DNA of 64,000 bases from positions 9,393 through 73,392 of the forward strand of contig DDEN01000041.1 in the NCBI GenBank assembly GCA_002336115.1. The letters are read 5' to 3'. The position numbers and the translations under genes are program-made. This DNA is from Chitinophagaceae bacterium UBA1953. Lineage in GTDB: Bacteria; Bacteroidota; Bacteroidia; Chitinophagales; Chitinophagaceae. This document shows positions 43,196 through 52,793 of the stretch, piece after piece. Position 1 is the stretch's first letter, and each line of letters begins with the position of its first letter. Under the pieces are notes generated by a model that saw only the letters and a program-made list of their open reading frames with translations, was not told the origin of the DNA and made no database searches.

Positions 43196-44233
43196 TTAAT
43201 AAAATGTAGGGCACATACTTTGACGGCGTTGGCTTTTGTCGCCGAAATATTCATTGTAATACCCGTTTTTGATTAATGAAAATTCAGCAGCTCCGAACGT
43301 ACTGTTATATTTCGACAGGCTGCTTACTGTTGCATCGTAGGTAAAAGTAAACCGAATGTCTTTCCATTCAAGCCCGGCCATGGCAACTGCTGCATCACCC
43401 CACCGGTAATAAGCACCGCCGAACACTACAACAGCGCCATCGCCTGTTACGTTATATGCAAGATTGCCTCCAAACACTAACTCATTGGCTTTTGCCTGAG
43501 AAGAGAAGTACGCATTCGGGTTCGCTATCCAGTCGCCATTAATTTTAAAACTTCCATTTAAGAACCCAATGTATCTTCTTGGCACTTCATTCGTACCATT
43601 GCTGAAGAATGTTTCTTTTGGTTTATTGATATGATGCACTGATAGCCCCGCATTGATATATGTATTTGCTGTTGGAAAATAAGCATAGTTCATCCCAACC
43701 TGTAAATCAAAATAAGAAGAAGCAGGATTAGTGATTTTTGATTCGCCATTAGGAATACCGGCATCAAAAAATTTTCCGTTCCATTGATTGTCGAATGTAA
43801 ATTTTGTAAGATCAATACGTTTGTTTGCATAACCAGCATTAAACGCTGCCGAAACAAGACTGCTCAATCCTATCATCTGGTGATAAGCAACCGATGCGTA
43901 AATTTTATTTGAACGGAGATTACCACTGCCCGCAACATCGTTAAGAAGCACTGCTCCTAAGCCAACCCATCCGTTTTCAATTTTGTTTCTGAACACCTGT
44001 GCATCGCCCCAGGCACTTACGGTTTTAAACGGAACAGGAACAGATGTCCATTGATTTCTGTAATTCAGACCAACCCTGTAATCTGCTTCCGGAATAAAAC
44101 CCGTATTTGCAGGATTTGTTATCAGAGGCGAATTCATAAATTGAGAAAAATGAAGATCCTGAGCATACGAATACATGCCAACCATTAGCAATACTGCAAA
44201 CATCAAAACTCTTTTTCCTCTCATTTTAATCAT
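43196..44233 (-). CDS. PorP/SprF family type IX secretion outer-membrane protein
   Basis: PorP/SprF proteins sit in the outer membrane and are needed to deliver or anchor certain type IX substrates, such as gliding adhesins. The 345-residue protein has a signal peptide (VLMFAVLLMVGMYSYAQ). The diagnostic start DLHFSQFMNSPLITNPANTG follows, then YRVGLNYRNQWTSVPVPFKT, a NKPKETFF segment, and the WGDAAVAMAGLEWKDIRFTFTYD C-terminal barrel part, in pieces. It lies 40 bp after the giant PKD protein gene, matching the frequent sprB-sprF style pairing. Confidence 0.93.
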   Translation of the reverse strand: MIKMRGKRVLMFAVLLMVGMYSYAQDLHFSQFMNSPLITNPANTGFIPEADYRVGLNYRNQWTSVPVPFKTVSAWGDAQVFRNKIENGWVGLGAVLLNDVAGSGNLRSNKIYASVAYHQMIGLSSLVSAAFNAGYANKRIDLTKFTFDNQWNGKFFDAGIPNGESKITNPASSYFDLQVGMNYAYFPTANTYINAGLSVHHINKPKETFFSNGTNEVPRRYIGFLNGSFKINGDWIANPNAYFSSQAKANELVFGGNLAYNVTGDGAVVVFGGAYYRWGDAAVAMAGLEWKDIRFTFTYDATVSSLSKYNSTFGAAEFSLIKNGYYNEYFGDKSQRRQSMCPTFY

Positions 44234-44273
44234 TTTACTTTAACCCATTAAATTGTTAAGCACATACTGCCGG

Positions 44274-47200
44274 TTATCTTATTAAAGTTACATCTCCCTT
44301 TTTCTTTTGCTTTTCGCCGGTAAAATATTCTACATCCAATGTCCACGCATATGCATCCATCGGTTGCGAAATTCCCTTGTATTTACCATCCCATCCAATG
44401 TTCTGCGATCTGCTTTCAAATACCATTAAACCCTGCCGGTTATAAATTCGTAAAGTCATTTTTATAATACCAAATCCTCTTACCATAAACACATCATTTA
44501 CACCATCACCATTCGGAGTAAATGCACTTGGCAAATCATTCACCACGTTGATGATTGATTCCACAGGAATACATATTGAATCCTGGCAACCGGCAGCATT
44601 TGTTACTGTTTGACAAACGATGTTGATGGCAGGTTTAACATACTGGTGAATTGGGTTACTTAATGCTGAAGTATCGCCATCGCCAAAATCCCATAACCAT
44701 TTCACAACATCAGCCGAAGCTGTACTCGTAAACCTTGTTGGCGTATTTTCCTGTGAGGGATTGGGATTATAATAAAACCCTGCCGTTGGTGGCGCTATCA
44801 CCGAAAATGTGTGTGTTGCCGAATCTTCCAGGTTACAACTGTTGCTGTTATATACATATTGAGTGATTGAATAAGTACCAGGCGTGGTGTATGTAAAATC
44901 AGGAAGATTTTTTGTTGAAGTCTGACCATCACTGCTGACCCATAAATAGCTCAATGCACCGGTTGACAAATCGGTTACATTAACGGTATCCGGTACACAT
45001 ACTCTGCCAACACTAAAGCCAGCTTTAACCTGATCGATCACCTGGAAACTCACAATGCCTGCTGAATCGCCAAGATTACAATAATTGCTGTCGATAAGTA
45101 CAAGACGAACATTGTATGACCCAACTGAAGGGAATGTATGTGCTATTGGCGGAGAAAAACCAGGTATTGTATCATTCTTACTGCCATCGCCCCAAACCCA
45201 CATAAATGATTTTGGACCGAATGGTTTTGAAGCAGTAAGAATATCGCTTGTATTTGTAAAGTTGAACGTAAGACTGTTACAACTTTGCCTTGTAAAATCA
45301 AACCCAACCTTTATTGAATCAGTTGTAACACGAATACGCATCAGGGCAGAATCTTTTACGTTACAGGACGAGCTGTCAATACCAATTACTTTCACATTAA
45401 AATAGCCTGATGTAGTAAATGTATGTGTATATGGATTGGTTACTGTTGTGTCATTTTTCGTTCCATCTCCCCACATCCAGATGTATTGTTTTGCCATTTT
45501 GATTGTATCAGTAAACTGAACTGTAGCAGGCAAACAAAAATTTAACTGCTTAGCACCAACAGCCCTGATAGAAACATCCACACCGGCAAGATCGAAACGC
45601 ATTTTAACCATTCCTAAATTACATTCAGCACCTGTTACAGCCGGGTTTGTACTTCCATATACACCTGCTGTAATTGGAAAAGAAGAAGTTGTAGGAGTGC
45701 CTGTAGGTACAGCTTTACAGTTTGAACAAATTGCCTGGTAAATTACTCCATTGGCATCAAACCGGCTGGTTCCTCCATCAACATGCTCCCAACTTCCATT
45801 TCCTCCAACTTGTCCAAAAAAAGATCCATATAATTGGGCTGATGCATTTTTCTTTAAAACAAAGAAATAAAAATCACTGCCATCTGTATTTTTTTGATAG
45901 GCATCAGCAGTTACAGGCAACCCCACAGTTCCCGATGTTAAATAATCTCCATAATTATTATTTGCACCACCGCCCCATCCCGACACATATACATTTTCGC
46001 AATTGTCAACAAGAAACGCTACGGGTGAAATATTGGGATTTGCAGCATTGGCTGTTCCGAAAGTTGTTAAATAAACAAGAGCACTGAGATCGGGCTGAAA
46101 CTTTGCAATAAACTGACGGGCATTTGTAACCGAATATGCTGCATTAACCGGTGTCATTGTTCCTGTGGTTGTTCCCATTACATAAGGAAACCCTTTCTGA
46201 TCGAACTGAACACCGTATATTAAATCAATCCTGTTTGTACCCAAATAGGTACTTCTGTCTAATGTTACTGATGTTCCCAGGTCAGTAAGCTTCGCTAAAT
46301 AACCATCAGCTACATCTCCGCCATAAGTTGGCTGATAAACAGTGCCTGTTTTAGTGCCGGGAAAATCAGAACTGGCGGTACCACCGCCTACATAAATATT
46401 TTGAGAATTAAGGGGATCAATTGACAAAACAAAGCCCGCATCGTCTGCTGATCCACCCAAACAAGTACTCCAGATTACATTATCAGCATTTGGTGATAGT
46501 TTAACAACAACAGCATCCTGTTCACCGGCATTACTCGTTTGAAATGCACCCTTCGTATAAAAGCCCGATCCTGCTGTTTTAGTTGAAGATGCCAGATAGA
46601 TGTAATTATTTGGCCCAATTATTACTTCACTCCTGCCGTCATCACCATAATTACGCTGAAGTGATTTTGCTCCGGTTCTTGATGGGGCTATGTTCACTCC
46701 ATCATCTCCACTACCCCCAATTTTTACAGACCCCATTATTAAAGTACCTGTAGCATTAATCTTTGTAACAAAAATATCATAAGAGCCCAAAGTTCCAAAC
46801 GTTGCAGTAGTTGGAAAATTTGTTGAACTCGTACGCCCTGCTATTACAAGATTACCCGAAGCATCGGCAATTAAACTATGTGGCTGATCCATTCCGTCGC
46901 CGCCAAGATAGGTCGCATACATCAGTGTCCTGCCATTAGCTGACAAACGAATAATTCCTATATCAGGAGGTGGAGAGTTACCAGCAGCAGGCCCACCCCC
47001 GCTTGTTTGTATTGCCCCTGCGCTAACAGGAAATCCGGTTGGCGTTACAATTCCGCCTCCATAAAAACTTCCGTCGGGTCCCGGTGTTGCTGTAAAGCCC
47101 CAATTATCGCCCCGGCTTCCACTGAAAGATGAAAACACAAGCGTAGGATCAATAATCAAAGTTGTTTTATTGTCGAAACTCTTTACATCAAAGCTTACAG

Positions 47201-47906
47201 TACTTCCGGAAATTTTATATTTACAGCTTACAGTTTCTCTTCTGCCACCTGTAAACTGGTAAGAATAAGGTTTCAGTTCACGGGCTTCACCAACCGAAGT
47301 GCCAATAATCAGTTCATTATTACGGATGCTGAGTTTATCGGCACCTTCATAATTCATTAAAATTTTTGAAACATCTGCGCCGGGATAAACAATTAAATCA
47401 TATTTCAACTGATCATTTACCACATAATATCTTACATCAATTCCGGGATATACGTTCTTGTATGTAATTGCCTGATAAAGTTTACAACTACTGCCCCATT
47501 TTGATGGATCGTTACCAATAAAATAGTTTTCAACACCGGGCAATTGCTTTTCCATTACTGGCTTTGAATTGAAATTGCCACCCAGAAATTTCACTCTGTA
47601 AGCATGAGAACGCATTATTACTGGCGCAGGCTGGCTATTGGTATCTTTTTCAAGCCTGGATGAATGACCATGATTATAATCAACAAGCTTTTGATAATCT
47701 TCCGGGTTATTCATTAAAATCGTGTAACCGTCTTTTGCAAGAAAGAAAGTGCTGTTGCCTGTATTTGTTTTAAACAATACCCGTTCATCCCACTGCCCTT
47801 TATTTTCTACAAATGATATTTGAGAAAATGCAGCAAAAGGCAGCACAAACAGCAAAACCTGTAAAATTATCTTTCGGAGAAATGTTATCATGTAAGTTTT
47901 TTCCAA
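44274..47906 (-). CDS. Large surface protein: DUF7948-like start, beta-propeller repeats, PKD domains, type B type IX sorting domain
   Basis: The 1210-residue protein has a signal peptide (LQVLLFVLPFAAFSQ). An N-terminal DUF7948-like domain begins ISFVENKGQWDERVLF. SBBP-type propeller repeats follow between about 260 and 730 (GTLGSYDIFVTKINATGTL, QDAVVVKLSPNADNVIWSTC). PKD-like domains follow (TIKMAKQYIWMWGDGTKNDT, VKWLWDFGDGDTSALSNPIH). The C-terminus is a type B, CHU_C-like sorting signal (LPSAFTPNGDGVNDVFMVRG ... IYNRQGLMVFESRS). It is exported by type IX secretion and probably acts as an adhesin. The next gene, PorP/SprF, is its likely partner. Confidence 0.93.
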   Translation of the reverse strand: MEKTYMITFLRKIILQVLLFVLPFAAFSQISFVENKGQWDERVLFKTNTGNSTFFLAKDGYTILMNNPEDYQKLVDYNHGHSSRLEKDTNSQPAPVIMRSHAYRVKFLGGNFNSKPVMEKQLPGVENYFIGNDPSKWGSSCKLYQAITYKNVYPGIDVRYYVVNDQLKYDLIVYPGADVSKILMNYEGADKLSIRNNELIIGTSVGEARELKPYSYQFTGGRRETVSCKYKISGSTVSFDVKSFDNKTTLIIDPTLVFSSFSGSRGDNWGFTATPGPDGSFYGGGIVTPTGFPVSAGAIQTSGGGPAAGNSPPPDIGIIRLSANGRTLMYATYLGGDGMDQPHSLIADASGNLVIAGRTSSTNFPTTATFGTLGSYDIFVTKINATGTLIMGSVKIGGSGDDGVNIAPSRTGAKSLQRNYGDDGRSEVIIGPNNYIYLASSTKTAGSGFYTKGAFQTSNAGEQDAVVVKLSPNADNVIWSTCLGGSADDAGFVLSIDPLNSQNIYVGGGTASSDFPGTKTGTVYQPTYGGDVADGYLAKLTDLGTSVTLDRSTYLGTNRIDLIYGVQFDQKGFPYVMGTTTGTMTPVNAAYSVTNARQFIAKFQPDLSALVYLTTFGTANAANPNISPVAFLVDNCENVYVSGWGGGANNNYGDYLTSGTVGLPVTADAYQKNTDGSDFYFFVLKKNASAQLYGSFFGQVGGNGSWEHVDGGTSRFDANGVIYQAICSNCKAVPTGTPTTSSFPITAGVYGSTNPAVTGAECNLGMVKMRFDLAGVDVSIRAVGAKQLNFCLPATVQFTDTIKMAKQYIWMWGDGTKNDTTVTNPYTHTFTTSGYFNVKVIGIDSSSCNVKDSALMRIRVTTDSIKVGFDFTRQSCNSLTFNFTNTSDILTASKPFGPKSFMWVWGDGSKNDTIPGFSPPIAHTFPSVGSYNVRLVLIDSNYCNLGDSAGIVSFQVIDQVKAGFSVGRVCVPDTVNVTDLSTGALSYLWVSSDGQTSTKNLPDFTYTTPGTYSITQYVYNSNSCNLEDSATHTFSVIAPPTAGFYYNPNPSQENTPTRFTSTASADVVKWLWDFGDGDTSALSNPIHQYVKPAINIVCQTVTNAAGCQDSICIPVESIINVVNDLPSAFTPNGDGVNDVFMVRGFGIIKMTLRIYNRQGLMVFESRSQNIGWDGKYKGISQPMDAYAWTLDVEYFTGEKQKKKGDVTLIR

Positions 47907-47963
47907 TACAAACGAACTTTGAATTTACTCAATTAAAACGGAAAAACACATCGGGTTATTTCG

Positions 47964-50024
47964 TCAGGCTACAAGGCTCCATTCTGTTTTTCCTTTCTTT
48001 GACAAAAGATAATTTTTTAACAGCAAATTTTCTGCCGAAGAAAGATCAGGATCATTTATCAACAACTCATCACAAATTTTCTTTGCCAGCTCAAGCAATT
48101 CCTTGTCCTGAACAATGCTTGCCAGCTTAAAATTCAATACCCCGCTTTGTCTTGTACCTTCAATATCACCCGGGCCACGAAGCTCAAGATCTTTTTCTGC
48201 TATCAAAAAACCATCATTTGTTGCACACATAATCTTTAACCGTTCACGGGCATCATTCGTTAATTTACTCCCTGTTAAAAGAATGCAAAAACTTTGTTCG
48301 CTTCCCCTCCCAACCCTTCCACGAAGCTGATGTAATTGTGATAACCCGAAACGTTCAGCACTTTCCATCACCATCACACTGGCGTTTGGCACATCAACCC
48401 CAACTTCTATTACAGTTGTTGCTACCATAATCTGCGTATCGTTCTGTTTAAAACGCATCATGTTTGTCTCCTTTACCTCGGGCTTTTGCTTTCCATGCAC
48501 CATACTGATGTAATAATGCGGTTCAGGAAAAAAAGCCTTTACTTCTTCATATCCCTTCATCAGGTTTTCAAAATCCAGCTTGGAACTTTCTTCAATTAAA
48601 GGATAAATAAAATACGCCTGTCTGCCTTTTGCTATTTCCTGTTTCACAAAATCCATTACCGCAGGCCTTGATGTTTCATAGCGATGAACAGTAGTAATGG
48701 GTTTACGTCCCGGAGGCAACTCGTCCATCACACTATAATCAAGATCGCCGTAAGCCGTCATTGCCAGTGTACGTGGTATTGGTGTTGCCGTCATTACCAG
48801 CACATGGGGCGGTATGGTTCCTTTCAGCTTTAATTCGGCTCTTTGCGCCACGCCAAACCTGTGTTGTTCATCAACTATAGCAAGGCCAAGGCTTTTAAAC
48901 TGCACAACTTCTTCAATGAGTGCATGTGTGCCAACCAGTAACTGTACATTGCCTGTTATTAACCCCGCAAGTATTTTTTCACGCTCAGCTTTTTTTGTTG
49001 ATCCTGTAAGCAGTTGAATGTTTACCGGCATTTCTTTCAGCAACTTTGAAATACTGTTGTAATGCTGTTGAGCCAATATTTCAGTAGGTGCCATTAAACA
49101 GCTTTGAAAATTGTTATCAGCCGCCAGTAACATTGATAAGAGTGCAACTATCGTTTTTCCGCTGCCTACATCTCCCTGTAATAAACGGTTCATCTGGTGC
49201 CCCTTTGCAGTATCCTGCCGTATTTCCTTCAACACTCGTTTTTGTGCACCGGTTAATTCAAATGGCAGATGGTGATTGTAGAAATTATTGAATAATTCGC
49301 CTACCTTATCAAATACAACTCCTTTTGAAAAACGATGGCGGGCTCCTTTTACCAATGCCATGCGTAATTGAGCAAAGAACAGTTCTTCAAATTTTAACCG
49401 CCTCAATGCTTTTTCATATTGTTCATTATCGGCCGGAAAATGAAGTTGCCTGTATGCATCATATCTTGATGGAAATGCCTGTGTTTTAATTAAGTCCCCG
49501 GGTAAGTTTTCCGGCAGGTCGGCAGGGTGTATTTGCGGCAAAAGCATGGCAGTAAGCTTGGCAATACTCCGCCCGTTTAATCCCTTGGCCTTTAATTTTT
49601 CTGTTGTTGGGTAGATGGGTTCGAGAACAGATTTTCCATCGGCATTTTGCTGCGTAAGCACTTCAATTTCCGGATGAACAATTTGTGGCTTACCCATGAA
49701 AAAACTAACTTTTCCAAAAACAAGATAGTCGCCCAGGATTGCAAGCTGTTTCTGTACCCAGTTTATTCCCTGGAACCATGTCAGCTCCATTGTGCCACTT
49801 GCATCTTTTATATGAGCAACAAGCCGCTTTCCCTTTCTTTCACCAATAATTTCAAAATCGGTTAACCTGCCTGCAACTTGTACATATTCTATTTGCGGAG
49901 TTACTAATGCAATGGGCGTAATTTTAGTTTTATCAAGATGGCGGTAAGGGAAATGCTCAAGCAGATCATTAAACGTAAAAATACCCAGCTCTTTTTTTAA
50001 TAAATCGGCACGAAGCGGCCCCAC
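47964..50024 (-). CDS. recG: ATP-dependent DNA helicase RecG, start codon unclear
   Basis: RecG remodels stalled replication forks and branched DNA. The protein from GTG at 50024 has 686 residues, with the wedge domain (PYRHLDKTKITPIAL ...), Walker A LLQGDVGSGKTIVA, VDEQHRFGVAQRAE, MTATPIPRTLAMTAYGDLDYS (in pieces), and the C-terminal QLRGRVGRGSEQSFC and DLELRGPGDIEGTRQSG. Sequence upstream of the GTG continues the family's N-terminus as SPIEYLKGVGPLRADLLKKE, but no ATG, GTG or TTG lies there before the in-frame TAA at 50090. Possible starts are CTG 50033, ATT 50042 or ATA 50057. Confidence 0.95.
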   Translation of the reverse strand: MGPLRADLLKKELGIFTFNDLLEHFPYRHLDKTKITPIALVTPQIEYVQVAGRLTDFEIIGERKGKRLVAHIKDASGTMELTWFQGINWVQKQLAILGDYLVFGKVSFFMGKPQIVHPEIEVLTQQNADGKSVLEPIYPTTEKLKAKGLNGRSIAKLTAMLLPQIHPADLPENLPGDLIKTQAFPSRYDAYRQLHFPADNEQYEKALRRLKFEELFFAQLRMALVKGARHRFSKGVVFDKVGELFNNFYNHHLPFELTGAQKRVLKEIRQDTAKGHQMNRLLQGDVGSGKTIVALLSMLLAADNNFQSCLMAPTEILAQQHYNSISKLLKEMPVNIQLLTGSTKKAEREKILAGLITGNVQLLVGTHALIEEVVQFKSLGLAIVDEQHRFGVAQRAELKLKGTIPPHVLVMTATPIPRTLAMTAYGDLDYSVMDELPPGRKPITTVHRYETSRPAVMDFVKQEIAKGRQAYFIYPLIEESSKLDFENLMKGYEEVKAFFPEPHYYISMVHGKQKPEVKETNMMRFKQNDTQIMVATTVIEVGVDVPNASVMVMESAERFGLSQLHQLRGRVGRGSEQSFCILLTGSKLTNDARERLKIMCATNDGFLIAEKDLELRGPGDIEGTRQSGVLNFKLASIVQDKELLELAKKICDELLINDPDLSSAENLLLKNYLLSKKGKTEWSLVA

Positions 50025-50153
50025 ACCTTTCAGGTATTCAATGGGGCTGATTAATATGGAATTGCTCTGTTTTATAAGATTGTGAAATTACTTTTTGAGA
50101 ACGAACCTGCCAATTTGAAAAACAAACCAACCAGTAGAAATCATTTCTTTTCT

Positions 50154-50187
50154 TTTGCAAAATACCCAATCAAGGGTATTGCCTTTG
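50154..50187 (+). promoter_or_regulatory. Putative promoter of the caspase cassette with a dyad between its boxes
   Basis: TTTG at 50154-50157 and TGCCTTTG at 50180-50187 are 22 bp apart; the latter is one mismatch from TAnnTTTG. AATACCC (50161-50167) and GGGTATT (50174-50180) form a perfect 7-bp dyad between them, like a repressor operator. The start codon is at 50218. Confidence 0.4.
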
Positions 50188-50217
50188 AGGGTTATCAATG
50201 GTAATATTGTTCATTAA

Positions 50218-52254
50218 ATGAAAACGATATTTTTCATTATGCCCAAAATGAGAATTCTTTTTATACTCTTTGTTACTTTTCTTTCATTACAAGTTGATGC
50301 CCGGCAAGAGCCCAAAAAACTGGCACTGATCGTAGCTATTTCAAAATATGCCCCTTCAACCGGATGGAACAATCTCAATTCGGCCAATGACATTCCTTTG
50401 GTGAAAGAAGCACTCAAGCGTCAGGGTTTTAAAGAAGAAAATATCAGGATCGTTACTGATAAAGAAGCTACCAAACAAGGAATACTCAATGCCATACAGC
50501 AACAGCTAATTGATAAGGCTAATTCCGGCGACATTTGTGTGTTTCATTTCAGCGGGCATGGTGAGCAGGTTTTCGATGATAATGGCGATGAAGCGGATGG
50601 CTACGATGAAGCACTTGTTACTTACGACGCACCAATGGAATACCAGCCCGGTATTGAAAAGCATTTGCGGGACGATGATTTTGGAATGAAGCTTGAGCAG
50701 ATAAGAACAAAGCTTGGCAGCAATGGCAACTTACTGGTAATTGTAGATGCCTGCCATAGCGGAACAAGCACACGTAGTGGTTTGGGAAATTATCGTGGTA
50801 CCACTACAAAATATCAACCCAAAGGATATACACCAAAAGTAAACAGCAAAGTTGTAAACGAAGGATTATTCAGTCTTGGTGAATCTAAACCGGGTCTTGC
50901 TCCTATGAGCGCTTTCTTTGCATCAGCAGCATCAGAGTTAAACCAGGAATGTGGTGATGAACATTGCGGAAGTTTGTCATTGGCATTTTCAAAAGCGTTG
51001 GCGAAAGCCGATCAACATACAAGCTACCGTTCTTTGTTCGATAACATACGGCTTGAAATGAGCAAGATGGTTCCCGGACAAACTCCCAATGCTGAAGGCG
51101 ATCTTGATAAAGAAATTTTTGGAGGGAAAGCGTTAGGCAAACCCAATTACTATGTGGTCGATCAAATTATTGATCCCAAAAAAGTAACCATCAACTGCGG
51201 GAAAATTTATGGCCTATTTGCGGGCACTACAGTAAAAGTTTATCCATCAAATACCTATAACCGTGAAACCACAATGCCAGTTGCAAAAGGAATTTTAACA
51301 ACAGCAGGCGATTACAGCAGCGAACTTGAATTAGATACACAGCTAAGTAACGATCAGTTGAAAACTGCATGGATATTTCTTGATGAAGTAAACTTTGGTG
51401 ATTTGACAGTGCCGGTTGTAGTAAAATCAAAAGATGCATCTGTAAAAAACAAACTCACTGAAGCCATAGTAAAAATTAAACAGGCAAAGATTGTTGCAGA
51501 GCAAGGCGATGTTTTCATTGAACAGGGAAGCGAAGGATTTAGTTCAGATTCTATTTATATATCAACAAGTGCCGATTACCGTTTAGGCGTTTGCAGTAAA
51601 GAACTGAGTAATGAGGAGCTTTATTCTTTTATTGCTGCTAAAATAGGAGCTTATGGCCGTGCAGCTTATTTACGCAACCTCAATATGAAAAATGAGGAGC
51701 TGAATGTTGTGTTTGAATTTATTCCTGTTGATTATAAAAAAGCAGAAGGCAACAATAATGCAATCATTAAAGATTTACCGGTCAAAACAATAAAAGATGC
51801 TTCCGGGAATATTGTATTTCAACATAACGACCGTTATAATCTGCGAATCATTAATAACGGCCAGGAACGTTTGTATTATAATATTCTTGAGATACAGCCC
51901 GACAACATTGTGAACGTTTTATTCCCCGCCCCAAATCAGCAGGCAACAGACTGTTTTATTAACCCTGATGATACTGTACGTTTAACCAGAATTTTCAGAA
52001 TTGGGCCTCCAGATGGAATGAATGTGATTAAACTGATTGCTGCAAAAACGCCTTTAAATCTAAGGCAGGTATTTGCTGCACAGGGAGGAACAAGAGGTGG
52101 TGTTACCAAACCATCTAACCCGTTTGAAAAACTAATGGATGGAATTAATAAAACAGAAGGTGTTCAAAGCAGAGGAAGTGGTGAAGAAACAATTCAGCCC
52201 GATGCCGTAAACATTTATTCGGTACCGTATAAAATTGTTGAAAAAAAACAATAA
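50218..52254 (+). CDS. Secreted caspase-like (C14) protease with C-terminal DUF4384-like domain
   Basis: The 678-residue protein starts with a signal peptide (MRILFILFVTFLSLQVDARQ; the ATG may be at 50218, 50239 or 50248). The caspase p20-like domain covers about 35-300, with catalytic His in VFHFSGHGEQVFD (H114) and Cys in VIVDACHSGTSTRSG (C179). The middle holds beta-rich modules of unknown type. The last 150 residues (about 530-620) have a DUF4384-like segment (RYNLRIINNGQERLYYNILE ... NIVNVLFPAP). It appears active and exported, unlike most cytosolic metacaspases. It heads a cassette with a small secreted protein, a CHASE2 protein and a FecR-like protein. Confidence 0.9.
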   Translation: MKTIFFIMPKMRILFILFVTFLSLQVDARQEPKKLALIVAISKYAPSTGWNNLNSANDIPLVKEALKRQGFKEENIRIVTDKEATKQGILNAIQQQLIDKANSGDICVFHFSGHGEQVFDDNGDEADGYDEALVTYDAPMEYQPGIEKHLRDDDFGMKLEQIRTKLGSNGNLLVIVDACHSGTSTRSGLGNYRGTTTKYQPKGYTPKVNSKVVNEGLFSLGESKPGLAPMSAFFASAASELNQECGDEHCGSLSLAFSKALAKADQHTSYRSLFDNIRLEMSKMVPGQTPNAEGDLDKEIFGGKALGKPNYYVVDQIIDPKKVTINCGKIYGLFAGTTVKVYPSNTYNRETTMPVAKGILTTAGDYSSELELDTQLSNDQLKTAWIFLDEVNFGDLTVPVVVKSKDASVKNKLTEAIVKIKQAKIVAEQGDVFIEQGSEGFSSDSIYISTSADYRLGVCSKELSNEELYSFIAAKIGAYGRAAYLRNLNMKNEELNVVFEFIPVDYKKAEGNNNAIIKDLPVKTIKDASGNIVFQHNDRYNLRIINNGQERLYYNILEIQPDNIVNVLFPAPNQQATDCFINPDDTVRLTRIFRIGPPDGMNVIKLIAAKTPLNLRQVFAAQGGTRGGVTKPSNPFEKLMDGINKTEGVQSRGSGEETIQPDAVNIYSVPYKIVEKKQ

Positions 52255-52323
52255 ACAAAAAAATTGCAATACTTCTAATTTTTTATAAACTTTCATTTTA
52301 AACCAATTAAAAAAAACAAACAC

Positions 52324-52725
52324 ATGAAAAAGGTATTATTTCTCGTTGTTGCTGTGATAGGTCTATCACTTGCGTTTTCAACAACTGCTAAAGCACAAAC
52401 TCAACGTAAAAAAGTTGCAGTAACTGCCCAGGAAGTTAAAGAGAAAAAAGATATGCCCGGGCCCGAAGCCGGCCAACGCACAAAGAAAACCCGTGGTTAT
52501 TGTTATGCTTATTTCGATAACTATACAGGTTTTTATGTTGACATTTGGGTAGAAGGAATTTATCAGGGTCGTCTTTCTCCTTATGCAACTTCAGTTCGCA
52601 TTGATGTATGGGTACCAGGCAACTGGACAAAATGGTATGCTGAAACAACCGACAAATCGTTATACTGGAGCAACAGCAGCTATTGCAACGACAGCAGAAC
52701 ATTTACACTTAATCTGAAAAGATAA
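52324..52725 (+). CDS. Small secreted protein of unknown function
   Basis: The 133-residue protein begins MKKVLFLVVAVIGLSLAFST with a signal peptide ending AKAQ. The mature part has a charged segment (RKKVAVTAQEVKEKKDMPGP), then a compact aromatic beta-rich domain with YCYAYFDNYTGFYVDIWVEG, YQGRLSPYATSVRIDVWVPG and WSNSSYCNDSRTFTLNLK. The two cysteines of that domain could form a disulphide. No family is recognised. The gene is 69 bp after the caspase gene and ends in a strong terminator, so it may be expressed more strongly than the two genes downstream. Confidence 0.7.
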   Translation: MKKVLFLVVAVIGLSLAFSTTAKAQTQRKKVAVTAQEVKEKKDMPGPEAGQRTKKTRGYCYAYFDNYTGFYVDIWVEGIYQGRLSPYATSVRIDVWVPGNWTKWYAETTDKSLYWSNSSYCNDSRTFTLNLKR

Positions 52726-52740
52726 TTTAATCAATTAGGA

Positions 52741-52773
52741 AAAAGGGTATGAACTTGAAGTTCATACCCTTTT
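52741..52773 (+). terminator. Intrinsic terminator after the small secreted protein gene
   Basis: AAAAGGGTATGAACTT (52741-52756), one G, then AAGTTCATACCCTTTT (52758-52773). The 16-bp perfect stem lies just before the CHASE2 start at 52794, and so may attenuate that gene. Confidence 0.7.
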
Positions 52774-52793
52774 CGTTTATACCTGTATTGAAC

